DNA from: a virus
DNA: 21,369 nt
Virus record (IMG/VR): IMGVR_UViG_3300021962_000760
Span: 1 to 21,369 of that record
Reading direction: 5' to 3' (one strand)
Made by a program: the position numbers and the translations under genes. The notes beneath the pieces were generated by a model. The model had not been told where the DNA came from. It ran no database searches and was given only the letters and a program-made list of their open reading frames with translations. Shown piece by piece: positions 9,501-17,102 of the stretch. Numbering within the stretch: position 1 is the first letter of the stretch; the number at the start of each line of letters is the position of its first letter.

Positions 9501-12200
9501 AGTTTTTATTTTATTTACACCTGTGTTAGGTCCACTTTGTGTTGTGGAATAAAAATATTTATCCCGAGTGTTAAATTCGTTTAGTTTCTGAGAGAAGGTT
9601 ACCGAAGTTGGGAATGCAAAAAGTCTGTCGTCAGCACCTGAGTTTTTATCAGCACCGAATAAGAATGGTTGTGGTGCTTTCAATAAATAAGCCTCGTTTG
9701 GTATGTATCTATTTGGATCTGTGGAACTTAATACATCATATCCTGAAGCAATTCTTTTAAAATCAACAACTGCCTTGGTAACCACTTCAACTGTAATATC
9801 ACCACCGCTAAATGTTGTAAGGAGTGAATCACATGAAAAAGGTTGACCTTCAAAATTTGGGTGCTCTAAGTCATATGATCCTGAATAATTTATTGGAGCT
9901 ATAAGACTATTAGGTGTTGATAAAACCGTATCGAAATTGTCTATTGATTCTTGTGATGCGGCGTAGTCAGCTGCCGCAATATTCAATTGATTAGTAATAC
10001 TATTAGTATCAAAGTCATCTCCTAAATCCAAATTATTACAACTACACTCACAACTATTACAATCAGGATATGAAATCATGGGTAATCCAATTCTTGGGAA
10101 ACCTTTTACTTTTATCGCCAAAATTATTGTAAATGCGGTGAATAGCGCTGCCAAAACCACTGAAAATGCTGCCCTTAATACTAAAACAAATTGTTGTAAT
10201 ATTAACCTAATAGATTTTATTAAAGCCCCAACATCTACTGTTGGTCCACCTAAGTTTGCCGAAATTATACTTGCTTGAGCTTCTATAACATTTGCCGCGT
10301 TATCAATTGCGGTCGCAGTATCTACAATTGCATTTCTTGTTAATACAATACCTAATATTATTAAAACAAATTTGAGAATTGGCCAAGTGAATGCGACAAA
10401 ATGTGATACATATAATAAAACAATTAATGGTACCACTAAAATGTTGATCAACAAATTGAACGCAAAAAATAGAGGGTCAAAATTTCTAATAATATCATTA
10501 ACAGGAAATGTATTAACCGTCGATTTACAAGTCCTATTATCTATTTCTTTAATTCCCAAATGTTTACCCCTACCAAATCCGTTCTTATATCTGTCCAAAA
10601 ACATCGCGGTAGTATACACTTTATTGTAACCAAATTCATAAAATGTGTCCTCACAATCGATCGCTTCCTGTACATTTACATAATCATCCCAATCAGTACT
10701 AAACGCATAAGACCTCAATAAATCAAAATAGTCTTGAGGTACATAGTTAAACTTGATTATTTGAGATTGAAGAGGATTCAAAGGGGTTGCAACAATTAAA
10801 AAAGTATCCCCCGCGGTAACAGGAATTGATTGTATTGATCCCGTATAATTTACACCATTAATATAAACCGTATAACTTTCAGTATTGTCTAAAATAGGAT
10901 TAATGAAACCACCTGAAATAGGAACTGTCACAGTAGATCCTGTCGTTTGTCCGGCAGGTATTGCGGGGTATGTGTAAATAGATGTACTATTCGGGTCAAA
11001 TGGATCTTGACTTGAATTAGTCCAACCGTATTCTTTTATGTTAGGTACCAAAAAATCAGCCCTTTGATAGTTATTTTGAAGTCCTTGTTGATTTTGCCAT
11101 TTGAATTTAAATCTATATTTTCCTTTTGTTGGAATACCTAATTTTGGATCGGTAGATATAACTTGTTGTCCAAATTCGTTTGTATAAATGTAATCCAAAT
11201 TCATCGGTACATTAAGTAAATAAGTTCCATCTCCATCTATAACTTTACCACCATTTTCAATATCCCACCTTTCGAGTATTGGTAAACCGTTAGTGTCTGA
11301 ATAGATTGTTTGTCTTATTGCCTGAATTTGTCCTGGTCCTGCGACTAATTCACATAAATTACCGGTGTCATTTTTAGGTTTACAACTTACTTTGAGAGCA
11401 TCGTCGTTGATGTTTGAGATTATGGATCCCATAAAAACTGCCGATGGTTGTATTGTAACATTCGCCAATTTACTCAAGTCAAAATCAACTCTTGTTATAC
11501 CAATCTGACAAAGATCTTCACTACCCCAAAAAGGACGAACATCGACATCGTAAACTAAATTTTTAATTTGTGGTAAATTGACTAAATTTGTTGAAGACTG
11601 AAATCTTGCACCATTAACTTGAGATTCGGTTGCTAAACCTTGTAAAATAAGATCCTGTGGTGACAATGAAAAACAACCCATATCAGATAGGTCGATATCC
11701 ATAACTAATGTTTGTTCACCCACAGGAACACCAAAGATCATAAAATCACCACTCTCATTGGTCGTTACTGTAAATCTATAATATTTATCATACACTTCAA
11801 TGTACGACGAATCCATCAAAATATCTGATTTGTTTGGGAAACTTCCAGTTGAGACATGCCCATTGTATGATGGTAGTTTTGGTAGTAGGTTGTATCTATA
11901 ACCCTCCTCTGTTGTCGTTGTAATCGTTTTGAACGGGTAAAGTTCTGAAATTACGGGATCAAGTTCATCATTCGTATCCAAAGGAATAAAAACAGAAACT
12001 TTAGCATTTGGTAATCCGTAACCCCCATTTACAAAAACTCTACCTGTTACAACACCATAATCAGCACAAAATCTTGTGTAGACATTATTAGCAAGGATCT
12101 TCAAAGAAAGGATTTCCAAAGAGTCCCAATCTTGTTCTAAATTTACATTGATATACTTATCAACACCGACTTCGGTTCTTATTCTATATGATTTAGGCAT
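6525..12200 (-). CDS. Giant baseplate-cluster protein with Ig-like N-terminus and internal hydrophobic helices, 1891 aa
   Basis: This is the largest gene here, lying directly after gp6 where T4 has gp7 (1032 residues), so it is very long for that slot. The N-terminus has the DKY-[IV]-N...WD motif (residues 14-26). A carboxypeptidase-regulatory/Ig-like fold follows at about 49-173, with Val-Thr-Gly-Arg-Val near 50-55, Pro-Asn-Ala-Lys-Val near 64-68 and an Asn-Glu-Ser-Gly-Asp-Phe turn near 148-153. A second similar strand pattern is near 315-350. Residues of about 575-700 are strongly hydrophobic: two adjacent helices (about 578-604 and 606-621), a helical Ala-rich segment, and a third helix (about 671-696). 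Immediately after lie Cys714, 717, 719 and 721, a possible metal site. The remaining 1150 residues are beta-rich, Tyr/Ser/Thr/Asn-rich and fibre-like. The ATG at 12200 follows a 77-nt gap. A virion baseplate role is inferred from context; gp7 identity is not shown by sequence. Confidence 0.85.
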   Translation of the reverse strand: MPKSYRIRTEVGVDKYINVNLEQDWDSLEILSLKILANNVYTRFCADYGVVTGRVFVNGGYGLPNAKVSVFIPLDTNDELDPVISELYPFKTITTTTEEGYRYNLLPKLPSYNGHVSTGSFPNKSDILMDSSYIEVYDKYYRFTVTTNESGDFMIFGVPVGEQTLVMDIDLSDMGCFSLSPQDLILQGLATESQVNGARFQSSTNLVNLPQIKNLVYDVDVRPFWGSEDLCQIGITRVDFDLSKLANVTIQPSAVFMGSIISNINDDALKVSCKPKNDTGNLCELVAGPGQIQAIRQTIYSDTNGLPILERWDIENGGKVIDGDGTYLLNVPMNLDYIYTNEFGQQVISTDPKLGIPTKGKYRFKFKWQNQQGLQNNYQRADFLVPNIKEYGWTNSSQDPFDPNSTSIYTYPAIPAGQTTGSTVTVPISGGFINPILDNTESYTVYINGVNYTGSIQSIPVTAGDTFLIVATPLNPLQSQIIKFNYVPQDYFDLLRSYAFSTDWDDYVNVQEAIDCEDTFYEFGYNKVYTTAMFLDRYKNGFGRGKHLGIKEIDNRTCKSTVNTFPVNDIIRNFDPLFFAFNLLINILVVPLIVLLYVSHFVAFTWPILKFVLIILGIVLTRNAIVDTATAIDNAANVIEAQASIISANLGGPTVDVGALIKSIRLILQQFVLVLRAAFSVVLAALFTAFTIILAIKVKGFPRIGLPMISYPDCNSCECSCNNLDLGDDFDTNSITNQLNIAAADYAASQESIDNFDTVLSTPNSLIAPINYSGSYDLEHPNFEGQPFSCDSLLTTFSGGDITVEVVTKAVVDFKRIASGYDVLSSTDPNRYIPNEAYLLKAPQPFLFGADKNSGADDRLFAFPTSVTFSQKLNEFNTRDKYFYSTTQSGPNTGVNKIKTLVNPQIPGSQPFYDQVVVMLMTQGTTLQLGVGNLVVFQDPNYVDPNFSTPANRLTNLTGATINQFENNAITGTTITGTTGIVINYANPAGPTQGSLAANVIIVSPQVSQLPVQGNVNVEQSYLQYPTDTEYFQLITGMTYTNFIAQSNTGNTGFFPASYLLHDITCQVNGCGVSSLTYPNIISSLPNYQNYEICIFVRGVDPHTAKQPTIEYDLSRIFGKSFGSGPIVSGSYYLNYPIQGLSTGVKPVQHDSTTNIVNNLYFNSFTFTPNPSSYTAFTSNYPYYYLSTDDSLSATYSPYPLQWQTNAQSTINLQQTLLTGNYQLPISPVSYYTVGGTYIRWVNSITTSTQMFLQTGNSSSTPPCNASCQEGQYFNTQYTFYTGLNGQNGGNLTALYSPAYYRYTLPGVNFTSSSRIVMRSDRLPTSTYVQNGPTGTNTGYALHQNDNFAIYLTNGAEIQPTFSVGFDIFNGESVDSDPVLSALTETLSCEGMVPLQCYTGSGTNVGIVPQGDCVVPEDRMINGCYCLLNKDSKPPINIPFLGPRNFYLIRDAYWDDLRLFLEWKVRFTLNFAACRGVFGQVFQNNWINGVLYMFNFNKKTTFNIFAQPVYDYCDDVIMFNEITNTFHYRSSPWNGVNFIGKDSPTITATPLTNSLSLTTDMWGYNKKQIQFPTTITDLGPRDSFINEICCSSSEKGFGSYYANELKTTSYQDNSDIIQLGFLSRILNEGTRFRMQPKQNIENQTEGFGIIQFFNSTRGGSRIDGDFSQMLSINSEWEVSPFITENLPQPNPNQYIYFGDNTNNASLGALSPIDVKPVFGLFFSSSTSESRYRKIMSPGIETYSTTPLIQELFGYPKSQVVPHYKWQIAKPTQSIGLNNIFGSEDNNWVTNVLPQPANGGNGFFNKKYQELDFTSGQQKYQTTNTKLGFIASYDLNGNPLPYTPLSSILQGDPSLNPADAIVVGAPYHFYFGLNNGKTAIDRFYKLYVAFEE

Positions 12201-12277
12201 TAAAAAATCGTTTTTTCATAAATAGTTTATTTCCTATTTTCCTAGAAAAATACATCTATTACTGAAAAAATAAATCA
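12201..12277. other. 77-nt intergenic leader between gp6 and the 1891-aa gene
   Basis: The gap contains TATTTAT in gene direction (12218-12224, 17 nt before the ATG), a TTTTC-TAG-GAAAA inverted repeat further upstream, and an all-A/T near-hairpin AAAAAA-CGA-TTTTTT just before the start codon. There is no terminator with a T-run after a GC stem and no Shine-Dalgarno. A promoter or leader for the giant gene is plausible. Confidence 0.45.
12218..12224 (-). promoter_or_regulatory. Candidate promoter element upstream of the 1891-aa gene (TATTTAT)
   Basis: TATTTAT in gene direction, 17 nt before the ATG at 12200, inside AAACTATTTATGAAAA. The same motif marks the other three gaps longer than 25 nt. 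Function is inferred. Confidence 0.35.
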
Positions 12278-14119
12278 CTATGAGAAATTAACAGATTTTA
12301 AATTAAGAACTCGTATATTAATGTCCTTGTTTGGGTATCTAATTTGATAAATTTGAGTTGGTGTTGCAAATAAGGTATCAGCTGACGGTTGAATTTGTCT
12401 TGTAAGTGGGTCTGAATAAGGCATAGATGTTTGACTTGATGAATACTGGCCTCCAACTTGATTAAAAAACGAAATGTCGTTAATTGATACAATACCATTT
12501 TCAGATTGTATTAATCTTCTCAATTCCGATATATTAACATTTTGTCCTAAATTTCTGACTAAAGGGTTGAAAAACTCACTTACAATTTGGATTGTTTTTG
12601 CAATTATTGCACCTTGGTTTTGACTATTATCCAACACAACATCTACGGTCACCGCTAAATCAATTGTTTCCGCAGCCTCGATAGATATGTAATCATTTAT
12701 CATTCTGTAATTTGATAAATAGTTTGCAACATTTTGTTTCAAAGTGTTTGATACAACATTAGTCAAAGTACCACTTGAGTCATATGATAACATTTTGATT
12801 CTAATCTTATTATTTTCTTCTGTAATCGCAACCTTAGCAGGTGCTCCAAACTGAGCGGGCATTGTTCTCAAAATAGAGTTGTAGTCGTTAACAGTAACCG
12901 CTCGATTTTGCGCCGCGAAGTTGAACGAAACCATGTTTCTAACATCTTCAGTTGTTGGTGGATTAGCACCTCCAATAGCTGCAGTTACATTATTACATTG
13001 GAGACTGTTGATTACATTCACATTTGCACTTTGAGACGGTCCATTTACCGCAAATGACACCGTTCCAATTTGATTAATTGTATTAATACCAACATTACTT
13101 GATAGTCCTCCACCGATTCTGTATTGAACAAACAAAGTCGAGTTAGAGGTTAAAGCAGCTCCCATAGCATAGTTATTTGTGTATCGACTTAAATCGAAAC
13201 CCTTACCATCTCGAGCAAATTCTCTTAATTGTTCTTCGGCCGAAATATTACCACCCCCAAAAGTTAATTTACAGAAACCTTGTGGTGTATATTCAGAGAT
13301 AAACTTATTCGATGTGGTTATGTATGTTCCAACTTTTATACCCGGTTGATCAGAAACTTTTGTTGGGTCTTCAACAAATACTCTGTCCTGAACTAGTGCA
13401 TCCACTTCAAACCATCTTTCAGGTCCTATAGTTAAGAAATCTTGAGGATTAGGGATTGTTGAGTATTGTGTGCCAGGTTTTAACAATGCACTTGTAATAC
13501 CTAATACATTTTTTTCAGGAAGAAATAGTTCCAAGTATGGTCTCACATCATTAGGTGTGATTACTCTTTTAAATACTTTTGTAATACCGTTTACAACTAC
13601 CTCCCTTTTAACAATCGTATAACTCAGAAGTTTACCGCTTGAATCAAAATTAGGGATTTTTACTCTATTGGGAGATCCCTCCGCATTTATAGGTGATGCA
13701 AAATCAATATCATAAACGGTTTCAAATGGTTGACCGGCACCATTTACTTGTGATCCTCTCCTTAAAACACCACAATATCTAAGGTCTTCTCTATCTCCAA
13801 AAGCAGGTACCGTGATTGAAAAATCAACCAAAGCAACTGATGGTCTTTGTCCTGGTACTTTTAGACCATAAGTTCTCGCAATATTGAATACAGAATTTTT
13901 TTGTTGAGCAAACTGAAGTACGGTTTCCTGAATACTTCTATCGATTTGATAATTAAGATTATCAGTTACCGCCGCATTCAAATCTAACATCACAGAAAAA
14001 ATACCTGCGTCGTTGAAGTTTTGAACTAAATCTGGGTAGTAAGTTCTTGTAAAATTTATAAGTTCTGTTCTTACCCCTTGGAAGTCCCTAACAGTATAGG
14101 AAATCTTTTTTTCAGCCAT
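12278..14119 (-). CDS. gp6: Baseplate wedge subunit, T4 gp6 / P2 gpJ family, 613 aa
   Basis: Length is close to T4 gp6 (660 residues). The N-terminal part has the family pattern of an early aromatic/acidic helix, then an Asp-Leu-Asn-Ala-Ala-Val-Thr-Asp-Asn-Leu-Asn-Tyr-Gln-Ile-Asp-Arg helix (about 45-60). This matches the 'Leu-Ala-Tyr..Asp..Asn-Tyr..Asp-Arg' signature of gp6/baseplate J proteins. The C-terminus has the Asn-Ile-Ser-Glu-Leu-Arg-Arg-Leu-Ile-Gln...Gly-Ile-Val-Ser-Ile motif typical of the gp6 dimerisation end. In T4, gp6 forms the inner ring of the baseplate with gp25, gp53 and gp7. I chose the ATG at 14119; an in-frame TTG two codons upstream (14125) directly abuts the gp25 stop and is less likely. 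No clear Shine-Dalgarno is visible, so coupling to gp25 translation is probable. The stop is TAG at 12278-12280. Confidence 0.9.
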   Translation of the reverse strand: MAEKKISYTVRDFQGVRTELINFTRTYYPDLVQNFNDAGIFSVMLDLNAAVTDNLNYQIDRSIQETVLQFAQQKNSVFNIARTYGLKVPGQRPSVALVDFSITVPAFGDREDLRYCGVLRRGSQVNGAGQPFETVYDIDFASPINAEGSPNRVKIPNFDSSGKLLSYTIVKREVVVNGITKVFKRVITPNDVRPYLELFLPEKNVLGITSALLKPGTQYSTIPNPQDFLTIGPERWFEVDALVQDRVFVEDPTKVSDQPGIKVGTYITTSNKFISEYTPQGFCKLTFGGGNISAEEQLREFARDGKGFDLSRYTNNYAMGAALTSNSTLFVQYRIGGGLSSNVGINTINQIGTVSFAVNGPSQSANVNVINSLQCNNVTAAIGGANPPTTEDVRNMVSFNFAAQNRAVTVNDYNSILRTMPAQFGAPAKVAITEENNKIRIKMLSYDSSGTLTNVVSNTLKQNVANYLSNYRMINDYISIEAAETIDLAVTVDVVLDNSQNQGAIIAKTIQIVSEFFNPLVRNLGQNVNISELRRLIQSENGIVSINDISFFNQVGGQYSSSQTSMPYSDPLTRQIQPSADTLFATPTQIYQIRYPNKDINIRVLNLKSVNFS

Positions 14120-14125
14120 ATACAA

Positions 14126-14584
14126 TTAAATATTTAATATTATAAAATCTTGTGATTCGAAAGCCGAGTCTGTAATTTTATAGTCAATTTTTATTCTTGC
14201 GGTGTGTTCCAAAGTTGATATGTTTGTGACCTTAAATTCTCTTTCACCGTATTGGTTGAGTGTGTATCCTTTATTTTCTAATCCTAAAGATGCTGGTTCA
14301 ACAGTAATATTTGTAACTTGTAAATTCGGCATATAAGTTGCTACAGTATCTCTAATTTCTGATTCTATATCGGAAAAAGTTGGTCCATCTAAAGGTTCAA
14401 AAATATATTCATACAACCTCGTACCAAAATCAGGTAAAAAATATCTACTACCTTTACGAGTTAATAATAGATGTACAAGATTAGATCTTATTTCACCCTC
14501 AGTAGTGTTTGTTACATCCAAATATCTTCCAGTGAATGAATCCACGAAAGGAAAAGAAATACCATAAGTAATACCATTTGACAT
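14126..14584 (-). CDS. gp25: Baseplate wedge protein gp25 (GPW/gp25 family), 152 aa
   Basis: The family core runs from about residue 30 to 90: an Arg-Ser-Asn-Leu-Val-His-Leu-Leu-Leu helix, the Lys-Gly-Ser-Arg-Tyr-Phe-Leu-Pro-Asp-Phe-Gly-Thr-Arg-Leu turn (about 44-57), then Phe-Glu-Pro-Leu-Asp and a helix with Glu-Ile-Arg-Asp-Thr. This is the recognised gp25/gpW pattern. Length (152) is slightly above T4 gp25 (132). In the virion gp25 seats at the sheath-baseplate junction and primes sheath assembly, and it contacts gp6 and gp53. It is the first gene after the terminator that follows nrdA, so it probably starts a separate transcript. Five bases separate its stop codon from the chosen gp6 ATG, mirroring the W-J order of P2. 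The start is ATG at 14584, seven nt after a TATTTAT motif; I see no Shine-Dalgarno. Confidence 0.93.
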   Translation of the reverse strand: MSNGITYGISFPFVDSFTGRYLDVTNTTEGEIRSNLVHLLLTRKGSRYFLPDFGTRLYEYIFEPLDGPTFSDIESEIRDTVATYMPNLQVTNITVEPASLGLENKGYTLNQYGEREFKVTNISTLEHTARIKIDYKITDSAFESQDFIILNI

Positions 14585-14591
14585 ATTACTT

Positions 14592-14598
14592 ATAAATA
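14592..14598 (-). promoter_or_regulatory. Candidate promoter element upstream of gp25 (TATTTAT)
   Basis: In gene direction the motif TATTTAT lies 7 nt before the gp25 ATG and sits inside an inverted repeat CTTATA-TT-TATAAG. The reverse complement plus one flanking base reads TATAAATA, the T4 late-promoter octamer, but in the opposite orientation to the gene. A promoter is expected here because a terminator lies just upstream. Assignment is inference. Confidence 0.35.
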
Positions 14599-14618
14599 TA
14601 AGTCAGGCTTTTTTTAAG

Positions 14619-14651
14619 TAAAAAAAAAATCACTACTTTGATAGTGATTTT
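14619..14651 (-). terminator. Intrinsic terminator after nrdA
   Basis: In minus-strand direction a perfect 10-bp stem (AAAATCACTA with TAGTGATTTT, arms at 14642-14651 and 14626-14635) closes a 6-nt loop. It is followed by a run of T residues (14621-14625 and beyond). It lies 12 nt after the nrdA stop. The plus-strand orientation lacks a following T-run, so termination is expected only for leftward transcription. Confidence 0.85.
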
Positions 14652-14662
14652 AATTTGAGATT

Positions 14663-17092
14663 TTAAGATGAACATCCAAAACATTCGAAATCAGAATTTT
14701 CAGGTCTTGGTGGTAAATTCAAATGTGAATAATCAATTTTTGGTACTTCAATACTAGGTTTTGGTTTTTCTTTTTTGGATATATCTACAGCTAAATGTTT
14801 TGCCCCTGTTGAAATCGCTTTGGTTCTAACATAGTAACAAAGAGTCTTTAAACCACTTTCCCAAGAATGAAAATGTGATGAGGTTATTTTCGATAGTGTT
14901 GGATTGGACATATAGATATTCATTGATTGTGATTGATCTATAAATGGTGCCCTATCTGCCGCCATATCAATTAATTGTTTTTGAGATATCTCCCAAATTG
15001 TTTTGTACTTAGGAATTAAATGTTCGATTCTTTTAACTTTTTTGTTATAATTCTTGTCCTCAGGATCTAAATAATTGTTGAAATTAATATTTTGAATAGA
15101 CCCTTCGTTTAGAATTATTTCATTCTTGAGATCTTCACTCCAAATACCAATCTTTTCGAAATCATTAATTAGGTACTTATTAACAATCATAATTTCTCCA
15201 CCAACAACTCTTCTATTGAAGATTGCTGAATGAGCCGGTTCTGTCATTTCATAAGAACCTGTAATTTTAGCTGAAGACGCCACAGGCATTTGTGCTGTAA
15301 ATAATGAATTACAAACCCCATAATTTTTAACATTTTCTTTCAACTTACTCCAATCCCATAATCCTGATAGATTTGATTCATCAACACCCCACATGTCAAA
15401 CTGAAATTTTCCTTGCGACATTGGTGATCCATCAAAGAAGGAATAAGGTTTGTACTTGTTATTAATACAAAGTTGATTACTTTCATAAATTGCCGCGTAA
15501 TAGATTGTTTCAAATATATCACGATTAAGTTTTTTTGCATCTTCAGAGGTAAAAATATAATCCATGAGATAGAAGACATCCGCCAAACCTTGCGTACCAA
15601 TAGCAATTGCCCTTTGTTCCAAACCTCCTTTTCTACCTTTATCTGTAGAATAATTGTTTATATCAACAACTTTATTCAAAGATCTTACAACTTTTCTTAC
15701 TTCAGTAAAAAGTAATTCAAAATCAAATTTTCCTGATTTTATGAAATTTTTTAACACCATAGAAGAAAGTGTACAAATTGCTGTAGTTTCTTCATCAGTG
15801 TATTGGTAAATTTCATTACACAAGTTTGATTGTTTTATTACACCAATGTTTTGATGGTTGGATTTTTTGTTGGCGTTGTCTTTAGAACATAAATAAGGTA
15901 CACCAGTTTCAACTTGTGATTCAATAATTTTGGTCCAAATATCTTGAGCTTTAACTTTCTTACCTAAACCCATTAATACCGCTTGATTATAAACATTTTC
16001 ATATTCATCACCATAACATTCTTGTAGTGGTTTTAAACCTGACTTTTTAATGTCATTTGGGCAAAATAGATACCAGTCTGAGTTATTTTTTACCGACCTC
16101 ATAAAATTGTCAGGAATCCAAAGTGCCGTAAAAAGATCTCGTGCTCTCAACTCTTCAGCCCCCGTGTTCTTTTTTATGTCCAACAAATCAAAAATATCTT
16201 TGTGCCAAGGCTCAATGTAAATTGCTGCTGAGCCAGGTCTTCGACCTTGTTGATTAAAGAATCTCAATGATTCGTTCACTATTTTTAGATATTTTAATAA
16301 TCCACCTGCATATCCTCCTGAACTTGATATTCTACTTTCTTTACTACGGATATTAGACATTGATAATCCAATACCAGCGGCATCAGATGAAAAAGTTGAG
16401 ATATCTGTTAGTGTGTCCAACAAACCTTTTCTTGAATCCGCATCGTTATAATGTAATACACAAGATGCCAACTGAGGAACTTTCGTGCCTGAGTTAATCA
16501 TGATAGGTGTTGCCTTTGAAATCAATTGGTTTGATAATGATTGGTAGTACTCAAGGGCATCTGTAATGTTTGTAGTGACCCACAACGCAACTCTCATATA
16601 CATGTGTTGTGGTCTTTCGATTACTCTACCATTAGGTTTTTTTAACAAGTACATTTCTTGTAAGGATCTCCATGCAAAATAATCAAAATTGTAATCATTA
16701 TCATGATTAATTGCTGCGTCAATAGTATCTTCACCATATTCTTTGATTGTCTCAATTAATTTTTCATTAATTATACCATCACTATATAATTCAAACATAG
16801 TTTCAGAAAAACTATCTTTAGTTTCTTTGTGATATGATGAAATTGCAACAGAAGATGCTAACCTTGAGTAGTCGTGGTGGCTACCAGTGTAAGATGCCGC
16901 AATCTCGTAAACAAGTTTATCTAACTCTTTTGTGGTAACTTCACCTTCTGTGGGTACTGATGTAATTACTTTGATGAATATTTCATCTGAATTAACATTT
17001 AAACCCTTAGATGATCTTTTAACTCTGTTATAAATTTTTTGAGGATTGAATGATACTACCTCACCGTTTCTTTTGATTATTTTTAATGACAT
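14663..17092 (-). CDS. nrdA: Class Ia ribonucleoside-diphosphate reductase, alpha (catalytic) subunit, 809 aa
   Basis: It reduces ribonucleoside diphosphates to deoxyribonucleotides, supplying precursors for phage DNA synthesis. The N-terminal ATP-cone allosteric domain is intact at about residues 1-90 (Ile-Lys-Arg-Asn-Gly-Glu). The catalytic barrel has the redox Cys211 and Cys440, the thiyl-radical Cys425 in an Asn-Leu-Cys-Asn-Glu motif (Asn423, Glu427), and the radical-path pair Tyr753-Tyr754. The C-terminal tail ends with a Cys804-x-x-Cys807 pair that re-reduces the active site. Length and residues suggest a functional enzyme. The start is ATG at 17092, 10 nt after nrdB, so the two are co-transcribed with nrdB first. 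The terminator just downstream ends the operon. Host-derived capture is likely for phage RNR genes in general, but origin cannot be read from sequence alone. No homing intron or intein is visible. Confidence 0.97.
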   Translation of the reverse strand: MSLKIIKRNGEVVSFNPQKIYNRVKRSSKGLNVNSDEIFIKVITSVPTEGEVTTKELDKLVYEIAASYTGSHHDYSRLASSVAISSYHKETKDSFSETMFELYSDGIINEKLIETIKEYGEDTIDAAINHDNDYNFDYFAWRSLQEMYLLKKPNGRVIERPQHMYMRVALWVTTNITDALEYYQSLSNQLISKATPIMINSGTKVPQLASCVLHYNDADSRKGLLDTLTDISTFSSDAAGIGLSMSNIRSKESRISSSGGYAGGLLKYLKIVNESLRFFNQQGRRPGSAAIYIEPWHKDIFDLLDIKKNTGAEELRARDLFTALWIPDNFMRSVKNNSDWYLFCPNDIKKSGLKPLQECYGDEYENVYNQAVLMGLGKKVKAQDIWTKIIESQVETGVPYLCSKDNANKKSNHQNIGVIKQSNLCNEIYQYTDEETTAICTLSSMVLKNFIKSGKFDFELLFTEVRKVVRSLNKVVDINNYSTDKGRKGGLEQRAIAIGTQGLADVFYLMDYIFTSEDAKKLNRDIFETIYYAAIYESNQLCINNKYKPYSFFDGSPMSQGKFQFDMWGVDESNLSGLWDWSKLKENVKNYGVCNSLFTAQMPVASSAKITGSYEMTEPAHSAIFNRRVVGGEIMIVNKYLINDFEKIGIWSEDLKNEIILNEGSIQNINFNNYLDPEDKNYNKKVKRIEHLIPKYKTIWEISQKQLIDMAADRAPFIDQSQSMNIYMSNPTLSKITSSHFHSWESGLKTLCYYVRTKAISTGAKHLAVDISKKEKPKPSIEVPKIDYSHLNLPPRPENSDFECFGCSS

Positions 17093-17102
17093 ATTATTTA
17101 AA

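Noticed and set aside
10078-10629. Two plus-strand frames of 66 and 85 codons opposite the hydrophobic part of the giant gene
   Set aside because: They lie entirely antisense to a clear gene, and their composition is explained by the hydrophobic codons of the opposite strand. No start signals or recognisable domains.
12201-12217. AAAAAA-CGA-TTTTTT hairpin before the 1891-residue gene as a terminator
   Set aside because: The stem is purely A:T and would be very weak, and it lies at the start codon rather than after a gene.
14120-14125. TTG start two codons upstream for the gp6-like gene
   Set aside because: The ATG at 14119 follows immediately and gives a normal N-terminus; TTG adds only two residues directly after the gp25 stop.
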